From positions 1,550,001-1,614,000 of the forward strand of contig NZ_JAUSZR010000001.1 in NCBI RefSeq assembly GCF_030817835.1: 64,000 nucleotides of DNA, in the 5' to 3' direction. Both the position numbers and the translations under genes were made by a program. Source of the stretch: Pseudarthrobacter sp. W1I19 (GTDB lineage Bacteria > Actinomycetota > Actinomycetes > Actinomycetales > Micrococcaceae). The notes below the pieces were generated by a model. It made no database searches. It was not told where the DNA came from and worked only from the letters and a program-made list of their open reading frames with translations. Shown piece by piece: positions 26,170 to 34,346 of the stretch (the first letter of the stretch is position 1; each line of letters starts with the position of its first letter).

Positions 26170-26184
26170 CGTCGTTATGTGCGG

Positions 26185-26832
26185 CTACTGCCGCAGGAAG
26201 CTGATGGCGTCATCGTCCGTCAATTGTTCGAAGTGGCGGTAGAAGCTGCCCACTGCCCGGAATTTTCCCGGCAGATGCAGGCACAGCACGGCATCGCACA
26301 CCCGCTCCACGGACGCGGCGGCTTCTATGGAGCCCACGGGAGCGGCGGCCACCACCGTCTCGGCCCCACCCTCACGGACGGCCTCGACGGCGGCCCTCAT
26401 AGTGGCTCCGGTTGCCAGCCCGTCGTCGACCAGCAGGACGGTCTTGCCGGAGATTTCCAGGTCTGCTCCTGGGTAGAGGTCCACGCGGCGGAGCAGTTCG
26501 ACTCTTTCGCGCTGCTCCACCTGGCGCAGGAGTTCCTCACGGACCCCATGTTCCAGGACCCGGTCCAGCAACGGTTTGTTCAGCAGCCGCACAGTCCGCC
26601 CGCGGGCCCAGGCCAAGGCTCCGTACGCGGTTTCCTCATGCCCGGGAATGCCGAGCTTGCGCACCAGGACGGCACCCAGCGGAAGGTACAGGGCCTTCGC
26701 TGCTGCCGCCGCCACGGGGATTCCACCGCGCGCAAGTCCCATCACAACGGTGCCCGGGCGCTCGCGGAACTGCGTCAAAACCGCAGCCAGCCGCTCGCCG
26801 GCCTCTGTGCGGTCTTCGAAACGCATATCCAT
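26185..26832 (-). CDS. phosphoribosyltransferase-domain protein
   Basis: A 215-residue protein with a type I phosphoribosyltransferase fold. The PRPP loop is VLLVDDGLATGATM (about residue 132) and an early GLARGGIPVA segment fits the pyrophosphate loop. The protein type is widespread in Actinobacteria, often annotated only as a phosphoribosyltransferase and sometimes fused to or beside hydrolases; its base substrate is unknown. The GGGAGGA ribosome site supports the ATG at 26832, with a second ATG at 26826. An alpha/beta hydrolase gene lies 96 nt upstream on the same strand. Confidence 0.85.
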   Translation of the reverse strand: MDMRFEDRTEAGERLAAVLTQFRERPGTVVMGLARGGIPVAAAAAKALYLPLGAVLVRKLGIPGHEETAYGALAWARGRTVRLLNKPLLDRVLEHGVREELLRQVEQRERVELLRRVDLYPGADLEISGKTVLLVDDGLATGATMRAAVEAVREGGAETVVAAAPVGSIEAAASVERVCDAVLCLHLPGKFRAVGSFYRHFEQLTDDDAISFLRQ

Positions 26833-26928
26833 GGGGTCCTCCCGGCTGTTCCAGCCTTCCCTTTCAGCCTACCGCCGGGAAGCCTACGGCAGGAGGGCCT
26901 GGGTGGCAGGGGGTCTGTTGCAGCCGGA

Positions 26929-27756
26929 TCAGACCGCGAGGAAGGAGATGGCCGCCTGCTTGAAGGCGCGGCTGGTGACGGCGTTGGTGTGGTTGCGGCC
27001 CGGCAACGTCAGCTGTTCGGCCAGGCCGCCGGCGCCTTGGGCCAGTTCGGCGAGCTGCGGCAGGCTGCCGGCGCGTTCGTCCTGGTCCCCGGCGACCAGG
27101 AGCATCGGCACGTGCGGGACTGCCTCGGCGGGGTCGTAGGGTTCGGCCTTGATGGCTTCCACCAGGGACAGCAAGGCGAAGATGTTGTTGCTGGGCAGCA
27201 GCAGCGCCATTTTGAGCAGCCTGGCCGTTGACTCGTCAGAAATGGGGGTGCCGTCGGCCAGGTAGTCCTGGGCGGCCACGAGGTCGAACTCAGCCAGCGG
27301 GTCCGCGGTGTTCGGCCCGCCCAGGACAATCCGGTGCACTATTTCGGGTTGGGTGGCCGCAAACTCCCAGGCGAGCCGGGAACCCAGGGAATACCCCACA
27401 ACGTCCAGCCCGCTGGCAGGGTCACCGGCCTGCAAAGGCCGCACGCCGGCGTCGAACGCTACCTGCAGCAGGTCCGCGCGGATCCTGCTGGGGGAGTAGG
27501 AATCGCGGTCCTCCGGGGCACCACTGCGGCCGTGCCCGGGCAGGTCCACCATGATGACGCGCCGGCCGGCATCAAGCAGTGACGCCAGCCAACCAGTGTC
27601 CTCCCAGTTGAGTTTGCTGGACGACGAGAAGCCGTGCAGGAGCAGGACGGGGCGGAGCCCGGCGTCCACGGCAGGATCATGCACCGCCACATACAGCTGG
27701 GGGTCGGTACCCTCCACGGTGTGCGAATGCTGCTCGCCGGTGTGCCTGCCGCTCAT
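26929..27756 (-). CDS. alpha/beta-fold hydrolase
   Basis: A 275-residue alpha/beta hydrolase. The oxyanion strand is VLLLHGFSS, a VDLPGHGRS segment follows, and the nucleophile elbow is VGYSLGSRLA with the catalytic Ser. The acid is probably in VAGDQDERA and the base His in GRNHTNAV. It has no signal peptide, so it is cytosolic. The ATG at 27756 (GAGGA ribosome site) is preferred over the TTG at 27774. The substrate cannot be told from the sequence. An APC permease lies 67 nt upstream on the same strand. Confidence 0.88.
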   Translation of the reverse strand: MSGRHTGEQHSHTVEGTDPQLYVAVHDPAVDAGLRPVLLLHGFSSSSKLNWEDTGWLASLLDAGRRVIMVDLPGHGRSGAPEDRDSYSPSRIRADLLQVAFDAGVRPLQAGDPASGLDVVGYSLGSRLAWEFAATQPEIVHRIVLGGPNTADPLAEFDLVAAQDYLADGTPISDESTARLLKMALLLPSNNIFALLSLVEAIKAEPYDPAEAVPHVPMLLVAGDQDERAGSLPQLAELAQGAGGLAEQLTLPGRNHTNAVTSRAFKQAAISFLAV

Positions 27757-27823
27757 GGTGTCAGTCCTCATCAACTACGGCGCCCAGGGAGACCCGGCGC
27801 GTCGGAACCTCGTGCTTCGGAAG

Positions 27824-29227
27824 TTACTCTACCTGCCTTGCCGCCACCTGCTCGGGCTGGCGGGTCCTGGCGCTGAGCCGGGCACCCACTGCACAGGCTG
27901 CTGCTATTGCCGCGATCAGTCCGAAGGTGCTGAACAGCTGGACACGGCTGCTCTCGGCGCTGAAGCCCACCGCGAAGATCAGGCCCAGCAGGACCAGACC
28001 CACAATTGTCAGGGCCGGGAAGCCCTGCATCCTCAGCGGCAGGGGAGTTCCCTCCCGGTCCGCGCGGCGCCGCAGGACCAGCTGCGAGACAAGCGCGCTG
28101 CCCCACACCACCAGGCAGGTTGATCCCACCAGCTGGAACAGGGCGGGAAGGATGCGCTCCGGGAACAGAAGCTCCAGGACTGTGGCCAGGAAACCGAAGG
28201 CGACGGACACGCCGACGGCCAGCATGGGCACGCTGGCACCGCCCAGGCGGGCCAGGAAGCGAGGGGCCTCGCCGCGCCGGGCAAGGGAGTAGACCATCCG
28301 GGACGCGCCGTAGAGGTTGGCGTTCAGTGCGGAGAGGAGGGCGACGACGGCCACGAGGGTGATGGCCGTTGCGGCGCCGGGGATGCGGGCGGCGTCCAGG
28401 ACGCCGGCAAAGGGTGAAGCCAGGCTTTCCGATGTTGCCGGCAGGACGGCGGCGATCACAAAGACGGAGCCAATGTAGAAAACCAGGATGCGCCACACCA
28501 CCGTCCGGATGGCTTTGCCCACACTGTGTTCCGGGTCCTCGGTCTCGGCCGCCGCGACGGACACAATCTCCGTGCCGCCGAAAGCGAAGATGACCACAAA
28601 AAGCGCCGCTGCAATTCCGCCGAGTCCCGCGGGGGCGAAATCGGAGGTCAGGTTGGCGAGGCCGGGGGATGCCACGTCCGGCAGCAGGCCCAGAAGCAGG
28701 GCAGCGCCGATCACCAGGAACAGGACAATGGCCGCGACCTTGAGGATGGCGAACCAGAATTCGAATTCACCGAAGTTCCGGACTCCGGCCAGGTTGATGG
28801 CCGTGAACACCACCATAAAGATCAGGGCGAGCGCCCAGACCGGGACCACAGGCCAGACGGTGAAGAGGAGCCCGGCCGCGCCCAGTGCCTCGGCGGCAAT
28901 CACCACCACCAGCTGCAGCCACCACAGCCAGCCGATGGTGGCTCCGGCCGTTTTGCCCATGGCCCGTTCGGCGTAGACGGAGAAGGCGCCGCTGTTCGGG
29001 TTCGCTGCGGCCATTTCGCCCAGTGCCCACATCACCAGGATGATCAGGGTGCCGGCCACCAGGTAGGAGATCAGCACGGCGGGACCGGCCGCCTGGATTC
29101 CTGCCCCGGAGCCGAGGAAGAGGCCGGCGCCGATCGCGCTGCCCAGGCCCATCATGGTGAGCTGGCGGACTTTCATGCTGTGGCCCAGGTGGCTTTCCGG
29201 ACGCGCCTGGGTGGACTTCATTGTCAT
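27824..29227 (-). CDS. amino acid permease (APC superfamily)
   Basis: A 467-residue amino acid permease with 12 membrane segments. The first helix carries the family motif GLGSAIGAGLFLGSG, and EMAAANPNSGAFSVYA follows in helix 2, as in GABA/proline/aromatic amino acid permeases of the AAT family. The ATG at 29227 has AAGAAGG about 9 nt upstream. A longer frame to 29398 would add a hydrophilic stretch unlike any permease start and is rejected. The exact substrate is unknown. Confidence 0.9.
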   Translation of the reverse strand: MTMKSTQARPESHLGHSMKVRQLTMMGLGSAIGAGLFLGSGAGIQAAGPAVLISYLVAGTLIILVMWALGEMAAANPNSGAFSVYAERAMGKTAGATIGWLWWLQLVVVIAAEALGAAGLLFTVWPVVPVWALALIFMVVFTAINLAGVRNFGEFEFWFAILKVAAIVLFLVIGAALLLGLLPDVASPGLANLTSDFAPAGLGGIAAALFVVIFAFGGTEIVSVAAAETEDPEHSVGKAIRTVVWRILVFYIGSVFVIAAVLPATSESLASPFAGVLDAARIPGAATAITLVAVVALLSALNANLYGASRMVYSLARRGEAPRFLARLGGASVPMLAVGVSVAFGFLATVLELLFPERILPALFQLVGSTCLVVWGSALVSQLVLRRRADREGTPLPLRMQGFPALTIVGLVLLGLIFAVGFSAESSRVQLFSTFGLIAAIAAACAVGARLSARTRQPEQVAARQVE

Positions 29228-29416
29228 CTGCTGCTGAACCTTCTTGGGGTTTGGATGGTGGCTCCTCGTGGGACCTTTTGAATTTACCTTCTCCCGGCCA
29301 TGGTGCCTGCATCCGGGGGCTGCCGGCGCCGGCTCCCGGCTCCGAGGCAATCCCTCCCCCTCGCTTCCGCGCCGGCAGGACGTAGAAACATTTGGCAATT
29401 GAGGGGCGGTTGCCCG

Positions 29417-29448
29417 TAGAATCAGTTATGGTCAAGTTGACCATAACT
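29417..29448 (+). promoter_or_regulatory. nrtR-nad operon promoter and NrtR operator
   Basis: TAGAAT (29417-29422) is the likely -10 box; the -35 box is weak (TTGGCA at 29392, 19-nt spacer). Immediately downstream is a perfect 25-bp palindrome, AGTTATGGTCAA and TTGACCATAACT around a central G (29424-29448), covering the transcript start. A repressor bound there would block transcription of nrtR-nadABC, which fits NrtR autoregulation. Confidence 0.75.
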
Positions 29449-29510
29449 ATGGCGATCATATGACGCAGGCTTCAACGGGGAACCTGGCAGGTTCGGAAGG
29501 TGGTGGGAAA

Positions 29511-30221
29511 ATGTACTTGAGCTCGGCGAACGTCTCCGAGCGACAGGCTGCACCGCCCTCGCTCGCCATCTCCACCGTCATTTTCGCGCTCCGGCCCAGT
29601 GAAAGCTCCGGACGGCCCACGCTCTGGCTGCCGCTGGTGCGGCGGATCCGGGAACCGTTCAAAGGCCTCTGGGCGCTGCCGGGTGGACCACTGAGCCACT
29701 CCGAGTCCCTGCAGGACGCGGCATCACGCAACCTGCGGGAGACCACCGGCCTCGCCCCGAGCTATCTCGAGCAGCTCTACGCCTTCGGCGGCCTCCACCG
29801 CTCGCCCACCCAACGGGTGGTCTCGATTGTGTACTGGGCCCTGGTCCAGCCGACGGAAGCCGCCTTGGCGGACGAGTCCGAGAACGTCAGATGGTTTCGG
29901 GCGGATCGGCTCGGCGAACTCGCCTTCGACCACAACGCCATTGTGGACTACGCGCTCTGGCGGCTGCGGAACAAGCTGGCCTACGGATCCGTGGCCTACC
30001 ACCTGCTGGGGGAGTACTTTACCCTGGCCCAGGTCCGGGAAGTCTACGAGGCTGTGCTGGACCGCCAACTGGACCCGGCGAACTTCCGGCGCCAGCTCAA
30101 ATCCACCCCGGAGATCGAGGAAACCGGGGAATACCTCCAGGGCGGCAAACACCGCCCGCCCCGCCTCTACCGCTTTACCGGCCGGCCCGGCCTTGACCCA
30201 GACAACAGGAGCACACTATGA
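29511..30221 (+). CDS. nrtR: NrtR, Nudix-related transcriptional regulator of NAD biosynthesis
   Basis: Repressor of NAD biosynthesis genes, 236 residues from the ATG at 29511. A Nudix fold (roughly the first 130 residues) is followed by a winged helix with the NrtR signature YFTLAQVREVYEAVLDRQLD and FRRQLKSTPEI. The Nudix box is degenerate: where REUxEExGU is expected it reads RNLRETTGL, so hydrolysis is unlikely and ADP-ribose or a related NAD product would act as a ligand only. The GGAAGGTGG ribosome site favours 29511; an in-frame ATG at 29460 would add 17 residues. The stop overlaps nadA (ATGA). Confidence 0.92.
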   Translation: MYLSSANVSERQAAPPSLAISTVIFALRPSESSGRPTLWLPLVRRIREPFKGLWALPGGPLSHSESLQDAASRNLRETTGLAPSYLEQLYAFGGLHRSPTQRVVSIVYWALVQPTEAALADESENVRWFRADRLGELAFDHNAIVDYALWRLRNKLAYGSVAYHLLGEYFTLAQVREVYEAVLDRQLDPANFRRQLKSTPEIEETGEYLQGGKHRPPRLYRFTGRPGLDPDNRSTL

Positions 30222-31522
30222 GCAGCGTCAACACAGCAATCCAGCTGATCACGCGCGAACAGGCAGAGAACGGCGCGGCGGCAAAGGGCAGCACCTGCAG
30301 CCCGGCCCTGGCCAAGGGCCCGTGGGACTATGACCTTGCCGAGGCGCTCGCCGGCGTTCCCGCCTATGGCCCCGGTGCCTCCAGCGCGGACGTTGCCCCC
30401 GCCGCCACGCCGCGCCAGGGGCAGCTGCCCGAAGAGTACAAGCGCGCCAGTGACGCCGAGCTGGGCGAGAGGATCCTTGCCGCCAAGGCTGCGCTGGGGG
30501 ACCGGGCCGTCATCCTGGGGCACTTCTACCAGCGCGATGAAGTCATCCAGTACGCGGACTTCGTGGGCGACTCCTTCCAGCTGGCCAACGCAGCACTTAC
30601 CCGGCCGGACGCCGAGGCCATCGTCTTCTGCGGCGTCCACTTCATGGCCGAAACCGCCGATATCCTTTCGGCACCCGAGCAGGCCGTCATCCTGCCCAAC
30701 CTCGCGGCCGGCTGCTCCATGGCGGATATGGCCGACGCCGACTCCGTAGCCGAGTGCTGGGAGCAGCTTGAGGAAATCTTCGGCAGCGAGCCCGACGCCG
30801 ACGGCCGGGTTCCGGTCATCCCCGTCACCTACATGAATTCCTCCGCAGCCCTGAAGGCTTTCTGCGGCGAGAACGGCGGCATCGTCTGCACCTCCTCCAA
30901 CGCCAAGACCGTCCTCGAATGGGCGTTCCAGCGTGCCCGGCGGGTGCTGTTCTTCCCGGACCAGCACCTGGGCCGCAACACGGCCAAAGCGCTGGGTGTG
31001 CCGCTGGAGCAGATGCCCATGTGGAATCCCCGCAAGGACCTCGGCGGCAACGACGAGCAGGCACTCCTGGATTCCCGGGTGATCCTGTGGCACGGGTTCT
31101 GTTCCGTGCACAAGCGCTTCAACGTGGCGCAGATCGAAAAGGCCAGGGCCGACTTCCCCGGCGTCCAGGTGATCGTGCACCCCGAGTGCCCCATGGAGGT
31201 GGTGGATGCGGCGGATTCCGCCGGCTCTACCGACTTCATCAAAAAGGCCATCGCCGCGGCCAGCGAGCCCACCACCTTCGCCATCGGCACCGAAATCAAC
31301 ATGGTGAACCGGCTCGCGGCCGAGTACCCGCAGCACACCATCTTCTGCCTGGACCCGGTGATTTGCCCGTGCTCCACGATGTACCGGATCCACCCGGGGT
31401 ACCTGGCATGGGTCCTTGAGGAGCTCGTTGCCGGGCGGATTGTCAACCGGATCAGCGTGGCGGACTCCGTGCAGGACAACGCCCGCACCGCGCTTGAGCG
31501 CATGCTCGCCGCCAGGCCGTAA
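30218..31522 (+). CDS. nadA: quinolinate synthase
   Basis: Condenses iminoaspartate with dihydroxyacetone phosphate to quinolinate, using a 4Fe-4S cluster. The product has 434 residues, a long actinobacterial-type NadA with an extra 70 residues at the N-terminus. Candidate cluster cysteines lie in FCGVHFMAETAD, IVCTSSNAKT and VICPCSTMYR; HPECPMEVVDAAD is also conserved. It is translationally coupled to nrtR (ATGA) and to nadB (TAATG). The cysteine desulfurase at the operon end probably supplies sulfur for this cluster. Confidence 0.96.
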   Translation: MSSVNTAIQLITREQAENGAAAKGSTCSPALAKGPWDYDLAEALAGVPAYGPGASSADVAPAATPRQGQLPEEYKRASDAELGERILAAKAALGDRAVILGHFYQRDEVIQYADFVGDSFQLANAALTRPDAEAIVFCGVHFMAETADILSAPEQAVILPNLAAGCSMADMADADSVAECWEQLEEIFGSEPDADGRVPVIPVTYMNSSAALKAFCGENGGIVCTSSNAKTVLEWAFQRARRVLFFPDQHLGRNTAKALGVPLEQMPMWNPRKDLGGNDEQALLDSRVILWHGFCSVHKRFNVAQIEKARADFPGVQVIVHPECPMEVVDAADSAGSTDFIKKAIAAASEPTTFAIGTEINMVNRLAAEYPQHTIFCLDPVICPCSTMYRIHPGYLAWVLEELVAGRIVNRISVADSVQDNARTALERMLAARP

Positions 31523-33417
31523 TGAACCGGCAGCCGATCATGCCTCCCTCTGCAGGCGGTGAGACATTCGAACCCGGCGCCCTGCCCTGCAGCGGCGCGA
31601 AGACCGTCGGCGAGTCCCCTCGCCGGCTGATCGTGGTTGGCAGCGGTATCGCCGGACTGTATGCCGCACTGTTGGCGCCCGACGCCGGCGCCGATGTTGT
31701 GCTGCTGAGCAAAGGCCAGCTCCGCGAGAGCAACACCTGGTACGCCCAGGGCGGTATTTCGGCAGTACTGGACGAGCCCACCCCCGGGGACACGGTTGCA
31801 GCCCATATCGCCGACACCCTGCAGGCGGGCGCGGGGCACTGCAACGAAGCGGCAGTCCGGCTGATGTGCACCCAGGCCCGCCGGGATATCGCCGGGCTGG
31901 AACGGTTCGGCGTGCGCTTCGATCCCGGTGCCGGCGGCGGCCTGGCACTGGGGCTGGAGGCGGCCCACTCCGCCCCCCGCATCCTGCACGCGGGCGGTGA
32001 CGCGACCGGCGCGAAGGTCGCAGCTGGCCTGATCGAAGCCGTGCTTGCCCGCTGTGAGGGCGGCACCCTGACCATCCACACCGGTGCCCACGCCACATCG
32101 CTCCTGCTGCAGGACGGCCACGCCACCGGCGTCGAGTTCCTGCAGGATGGCCGGACCCACACACTGCACGGGGACGCAGTGCTGCTGGCCACCGGCGGAG
32201 CAGGACAGCTCTTTGCGCAGACCACCAACCCCGCGGTGGCCACCGCAGACGGCCTTGCGCTCGCCGTCCGAGCCGGTGCGGCAGTAGCTGACCTGGAGTT
32301 CTTCCAGTTCCACCCCACCTGCCTGGTGCCCGCCGCCACCTCGAAGGCGGGCACGGCGCGCGGGCTGGACCAAGATCCGCTCCTCATCTCCGAAGCCGTC
32401 CGCGGCGAAGGGGCCATCCTCGTTGACGGCAACGGCAGGCGGTTCATGCGGGCCTACCACCCCGACGCCGAACTCGCCCCGCGCGACGTCGTGTCCCGCA
32501 GCATCGCCCTGCACCTGGCCAAGCTCGGCGACCCCAACGGCCACGTCTACCTTGACGCGCGCCTCATCGAACAGGCCAAGGGAGCAGGCTTCCTGGCGAA
32601 GCGCTTCCCCACCCTCACGCAAAGGACGCTCGACGCCGGCATCGACTGGACCAGGGAACTGGTCCCGGTTGCCCCGGCAGCCCACTACTGGATGGGCGGA
32701 ATAGCCACCGACCACCACGGCCGGACCACGGTGCCCGGGCTGTACGCCGCCGGGGAAGTTGCGTGCACCGGTGTCCAAGGTGCAAACCGGCTGGCCAGCA
32801 ACTCCCTCCTTGAGGGACTCGTCTTCGGCCGCCGCGCTGTTGAAGACTTCCTGGCTGGTGACGACGGCGGTGGCTGGGGATCGCCTGAGGGCACCCCTCC
32901 GCATGCTAGCTCGGCCGCTGGCGGCCTCCCTTTGACGCATGCTTCCGGGGCACCCTCAGACGACCACACGCATGTCACCTTCCCGGGTGCTTTAGAAGGC
33001 GGGGCGGGCGAAACGGGTGCTGGGGGCGGAAGCCTGCTGGCCAACTTCGGTGGGGATGGTGGTGGGGGTGACGGCACTGACCCCACTTTCTCGCGGGATG
33101 CACTTCGTCGGTTGATGACAGCCAAGGCTGGGGTGCTGCGCTCGGGCGAACTGTTGGCTCAGGCGGGGGACATGCTTGGGCGGTGGGCCGACGTCGTTCG
33201 TCCTGGAACTGTTGTCCCCGGGGAGCTGGACCCGTCGGCCCATGAGGACCGGAACCTGTTGCTGGCCGCGCAGCTGCTGGTTGCTGCCGCCCGGCAGCGC
33301 ACGGAGTCCCTGGGCGCCCATTACCGCAGCGATGACCCCACGGACGCTGCCGGCATCGCTGCCGAAATTGAAGAATCTTCCCGAACCCGCCCGAAAGCGA
33401 GCCTTCTCCATGAGTGA
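31522..33417 (+). CDS. nadB: L-aspartate oxidase with an enlarged interdomain linker
   Basis: Oxidises L-aspartate to iminoaspartate for NadA. The FAD domain starts with LIVVGSGIAGLYAALLA, has the ESNTWYAQGGISAVL substrate loop and ends with NRLASNSLLEGLVFGRRA. At 631 residues it is about 80 longer than usual. The excess is a Gly/Ser/His-rich linker at about residues 446-520, before the C-terminal helical domain. The first part of that linker is encoded by a 73-bp nested palindrome (32886-32958), and the rest is glycine-rich. Catalytic parts look intact. It starts on the last base of the nadA stop and overlaps nadC by 8 nt. Confidence 0.93.
   Translation: MNRQPIMPPSAGGETFEPGALPCSGAKTVGESPRRLIVVGSGIAGLYAALLAPDAGADVVLLSKGQLRESNTWYAQGGISAVLDEPTPGDTVAAHIADTLQAGAGHCNEAAVRLMCTQARRDIAGLERFGVRFDPGAGGGLALGLEAAHSAPRILHAGGDATGAKVAAGLIEAVLARCEGGTLTIHTGAHATSLLLQDGHATGVEFLQDGRTHTLHGDAVLLATGGAGQLFAQTTNPAVATADGLALAVRAGAAVADLEFFQFHPTCLVPAATSKAGTARGLDQDPLLISEAVRGEGAILVDGNGRRFMRAYHPDAELAPRDVVSRSIALHLAKLGDPNGHVYLDARLIEQAKGAGFLAKRFPTLTQRTLDAGIDWTRELVPVAPAAHYWMGGIATDHHGRTTVPGLYAAGEVACTGVQGANRLASNSLLEGLVFGRRAVEDFLAGDDGGGWGSPEGTPPHASSAAGGLPLTHASGAPSDDHTHVTFPGALEGGAGETGAGGGSLLANFGGDGGGGDGTDPTFSRDALRRLMTAKAGVLRSGELLAQAGDMLGRWADVVRPGTVVPGELDPSAHEDRNLLLAAQLLVAAARQRTESLGAHYRSDDPTDAAGIAAEIEESSRTRPKASLLHE
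32886..32958. repeat. 73-bp nested palindromic element inside nadB
   Basis: Outer arms TGAGGGCACCCC and GGGGCACCCTCA (10 of 12 pair), middle arms GCATGC at 32901 and 32937, and inner perfect hairpin GGCCGC-TG-GCGGCC (32913-32926). This layered symmetry is typical of mobile palindromic (REP-like) elements and unlike ordinary coding sequence. The frame is open through it. Confidence 0.7.
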
Positions 33418-34342
33418 ACTGGCCACCACCGAAAATCCCGTGACCGCACCGGCACGGGCCGGCGTCCGCAGCCTGGACCTCACGCTGCCGTCGGCACCCG
33501 TGCGGGACATCCTGGAACGGGCGTTCGCCGAGGACGCTCCTGCAGGGGACATTACCTCCCAGCTGTTGATCCCTGCCGATGCCCGCGCCACCGCCGTACT
33601 GAACGCACGGGTTCCCGGAGTCTTCAGCGGCGCCACGGTGTTCCGGGACGCCATGCTGCTGGTGGACCCCGAAACGGACGTGGAGCTGCTGCTCGCCGAC
33701 GGGGAAATGTTCGACGCCGGCACGCACCTCGCGCGGGTCAGCGGACGTGCCCGGTCGGTGCTGCTCGCAGAACGCGTGGCACTGAACCTCGTGCAGCGGA
33801 TGTCCGCCATCGCCACGAAGACCGCCGAATTCGTCGAACTGACCGAAGGCACGTCCGCCCGGATCACCGACACCCGCAAGACCACCCCCGGGCTGCGGAT
33901 CCTGGAGCGGTTCGCCGTGCGCTGCGGCGGCGGCGCCAACCACCGGTACAGCCTCTCCGACGCCGTCCTGGCCAAGGACAACCATCTTGCCGTAATGACA
34001 GGAGGGGACCCGGCCAAACTGACCGGGCTGCTCGCCGCGGCCAAGGCGCAGCTCGGGCACACCACCCACTTCGAGGTTGAGGTGGACCGGATGGACCAGA
34101 TCGAGCCCGTGCTCGCGGCCGGGGTGGACACCATCATGCTGGACAACTTCACCCCGGAGGAGTTGAGGGCCGGTGTGGCGCTGGTGGCCGGACGCGCACG
34201 GGTTGAGGCGAGTGGAAACGTGAACCTCGCCACTGTGGCCGGGATCGCGGCCACGGGAGTGGACGTTATCTCCATCGGCGCCCTGACGCACACGGTGGCC
34301 GCCCTGGACCTCGGGCTGGATGTCGAACTGACGGTGGCATGA
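33410..34342 (+). CDS. nadC: nicotinate-nucleotide pyrophosphorylase (quinolinate phosphoribosyltransferase)
   Basis: Converts quinolinate and PRPP to nicotinate mononucleotide with loss of CO2, the last dedicated step of de novo NAD synthesis. It has 310 residues from the ATG at 33410. Conserved segments are EDAPAGDITS near the N-terminus, ALNLVQRMSAIAT, the TRKTTPGLR substrate-binding stretch, CGGGANHRYSLSDAVLAKDNHL and DTIMLDNF. It overlaps nadB by 8 nt and is followed 4 nt later by the desulfurase gene, so all five genes form one unit. Confidence 0.96.
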   Translation: MSELATTENPVTAPARAGVRSLDLTLPSAPVRDILERAFAEDAPAGDITSQLLIPADARATAVLNARVPGVFSGATVFRDAMLLVDPETDVELLLADGEMFDAGTHLARVSGRARSVLLAERVALNLVQRMSAIATKTAEFVELTEGTSARITDTRKTTPGLRILERFAVRCGGGANHRYSLSDAVLAKDNHLAVMTGGDPAKLTGLLAAAKAQLGHTTHFEVEVDRMDQIEPVLAAGVDTIMLDNFTPEELRAGVALVAGRARVEASGNVNLATVAGIAATGVDVISIGALTHTVAALDLGLDVELTVA

Positions 34343-34346
34343 ACCC

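Noticed and set aside
30829..32940. Minus-strand frame of 703 codons over nadA and nadB
   Set aside because: Antisense to the NAD operon with no recognisable protein motif.
32886..32958. Insertion sequence or transposon inside nadB
   Set aside because: Only 73 bp, no transposase and no target duplication seen; reported as a palindromic element instead.
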